In this document: positions 62,875 through 64,000 of the stretch, piece by piece
How positions within the stretch are numbered: the first letter of the stretch is position 1
How the letters are laid out: every line of letters begins with the position of its first letter
NCBI RefSeq assembly: GCF_031845265.1
Contig: NZ_JAVRBG010000001.1
Location: 248,001-312,000, forward strand
DNA from: Mesonia ostreae
GTDB taxonomy: Bacteria > Bacteroidota > Bacteroidia > Flavobacteriales > Flavobacteriaceae
DNA length: 64,000 bases
Direction of reading: 5' to 3'
Translations under genes and position numbers: made by a program
The notes under the pieces: generated by a model
The model's database searches: none
Seen by the model: only the letters and a program-made list of their open reading frames with translations
Told to the model about the DNA's origin: nothing

Positions 62875-63801
62875 CTATCGTTTAACAATTCGCTGAACTC
62901 TTTTCGCTTTAGCTGTTTGTATTTTTACAAAATACACTCCAGCAGCCAAGCCAGCAATATTATAATTTTGCTGTGACTCAAAATTTGCTACTTCTTCTCC
63001 AGCTATAGAAACCACGCTTACATTTTTAAGCTCTTCTGAAGTTTCTATTTGAAAACTGTTTTGTACAGGGTTGGGGTATAAATCAACTTCTATTTTATTT
63101 GCAATATCTGCTGCCAATGTACAAACTCCTTGGTCATAAAAACTAGGATTTACTCCATACAGCGTCCAACTATCATAAGGTGCAGTATTATTTGTAGCCG
63201 CGGTAGCGTAATCTACTTTCATACATAATGAAGAATTACTATAATGAATGACATTAATTATCATATCTGTAGTGTTGACATTATTAGCATTTTGTAAGTT
63301 AATTTCTCTTAATGTATCTAAAAACCCTGTTTGTACAAATTTAATATTAGGATTGGTACTTAGATCCAACACCTCTACTCCCATCGTAATTACATCATCT
63401 TGTAACTCGACTACCGTAAGGTTTTCTAAATTAATCAAACCAGTTAGGTCGATAGTTTTTAAGCCTTCAAAAGATCTAATTTCTACATCTATTAAATTAG
63501 AGTTTGCGGTTAGATCTATGACTAGATTTAAAGGAAAAACTGCAACTCCTCCTTCTTGGAGGATTAAGTATTCTAAATCTGTAAAAGCTTCTAATCCTGT
63601 TAGATTGCTAACACCTTTTAAATCAAGTAAATTAACAGTAGCTATATCATTAGTTAACACTTGCCCATTAATTACCCCATCACTATCAATTCCCTCATTA
63701 ATAAGATGTTGCTCAAAATTAGTATCGGGGATACTGGTGGTTTGTGCTGTAATCGCTAAACAAAGGAAAAAGCATATCAAGTTTAGTAAAAGTTTCATCA
63801 T
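62875..63801 (-). CDS. T9SS cargo protein with leucine-rich-like repeats, copy B
   Basis: The 308 residues are paralogous to the next gene: same signal-peptide tail (FFLCLAITAQ), same TSIPDTNFEQHLINEGIDSD type start, LRR-like repeats (LDLKGVSNLTGLEAFTDLEY) and the T9SS sorting domain (VDLYPNPVQNSFQI to VYFVKIQTAKAKRV). The coding DNA for the sorting domain is identical over 85 bp (62075-62159 versus 62927-63011), far more alike than the middle of the genes, which suggests recent duplication or gene conversion. The start could be either of two adjacent ATG codons. Confidence 0.87.
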   Translation of the reverse strand: MMKLLLNLICFFLCLAITAQTTSIPDTNFEQHLINEGIDSDGVINGQVLTNDIATVNLLDLKGVSNLTGLEAFTDLEYLILQEGGVAVFPLNLVIDLTANSNLIDVEIRSFEGLKTIDLTGLINLENLTVVELQDDVITMGVEVLDLSTNPNIKFVQTGFLDTLREINLQNANNVNTTDMIINVIHYSNSSLCMKVDYATAATNNTAPYDSWTLYGVNPSFYDQGVCTLAADIANKIEVDLYPNPVQNSFQIETSEELKNVSVVSIAGEEVANFESQQNYNIAGLAAGVYFVKIQTAKAKRVQRIVKR

Positions 63802-64000
63802 ATCGGTTTTGGTTGATATTATAAACTTAAAACAATTAAATAATATTTATTTAAAATTTGTTAATTTTTTGAAAAGAAGACAACGAATACAGTTATCTGT
63901 CTTCATTCCCGAAATGAGATTTTTCACCTTAAGTCGCCCAACTGTGACTCAAAGCAGACTTAAGTCGAAAATTTTAACAAAAGCATCTCGACTTCCTACC
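63802..64000. other. Intergenic end of window
   Basis: These 199 bp are AT-rich next to the cargo gene and more mixed toward the edge. I see no supported feature; a gene may begin beyond the window. Confidence 0.5.

Overview
The window is AT-rich chromosomal DNA from a member of the Bacteroidota, almost certainly a marine member of the Flavobacteriaceae. The evidence is: Bacteroidetes-type promoters (TTTG/TTG, about 19-23 nt, TAnnTTTG); type IX secretion (T9SS) genes (PorT, plug protein) and two T9SS cargo proteins; a complete six-gene sodium-pumping NADH:quinone reductase operon; a menaquinone methyltransferase; archaeal/eukaryotic-type ProS; a TamA-like lipoprotein; and conserved flavobacterial families (GLPGLI, DUF1599, BT_3928-type DoxX, DUF4293, DUF3667). 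There is no phage, CRISPR array or intact insertion sequence. Most of the window is core housekeeping DNA, with small islands of repeats and decay.

Layout. 1-4.4 kb: tpiA (cut by the window edge), an orphan DppB-type permease, a small membrane protein, a DoxX/MauE protein and DUF1599 on the minus strand, with folP divergent. 4.7-9.5 kb: cdaA (c-di-AMP synthase), DUF3667, an ABC exporter overlapping truA, and a phosphoesterase. 9.8-12.9 kb: two adjacent pseudogenes, a GLPGLI protein and an outer-membrane beta-barrel protein. 12.9-17.7 kb: DUF4293, rho, rpsT, two tandem tRNA-Glu genes ending at a 100-N assembly gap, and proS. 17.8-20.4 kb: a low-complexity lipoprotein and a FadL-type porin. 20.8-27.9 kb: a beta-oxidation operon (MarR regulator, hydroxyacyl-CoA dehydrogenase/enoyl-CoA hydratase, thiolase, acyl-CoA dehydrogenase). 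Its two internal junctions each carry a four-helix-bundle gene with simple repeats, and the second copy is broken by a 160-bp MITE-like element.

28-35.5 kb: two LVIVD-type lipoproteins, MscS, YtxH, an App1-type phosphatase, a lipid kinase, ApbE and two unknown conserved proteins. 35.8-41.9 kb: nqrABCDEF on the minus strand; ApbE next door supplies the covalent FMN for NqrB and NqrC. 42-50.6 kb: T9SS plug protein, ApaG, NRDE protein, PruA, RsmG, an RCK_C membrane protein, a fatty acid desaturase and an aspartate-type aminotransferase. 50.6-52.2 kb: a secreted unknown protein flanked on both sides by dispersed repeats. 52.2-64 kb: TrkH/TrkA potassium uptake, MenG, PorT, a SpoU methyltransferase, the TamA-like lipoprotein, Fba, AccD and two tandem T9SS cargo paralogues.

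How the genes work together. One theme is membrane energetics: menaquinone synthesis, the sodium-pumping NADH dehydrogenase with its flavin transferase, and potassium uptake, with c-di-AMP synthase a plausible regulator of potassium. A second theme is lipid metabolism: FadL import, beta-oxidation, desaturation, AccD and lipid kinase. A third is outer-membrane biogenesis and T9SS secretion. The features I consider least conventional are the precise MITE insertion in the operon-embedded four-helix-bundle gene, the structured intergenic element at 12.91-12.99 kb, and the dispersed repeat blocks near 51-52 kb. I did not find a convincing new defence or biosynthetic system.
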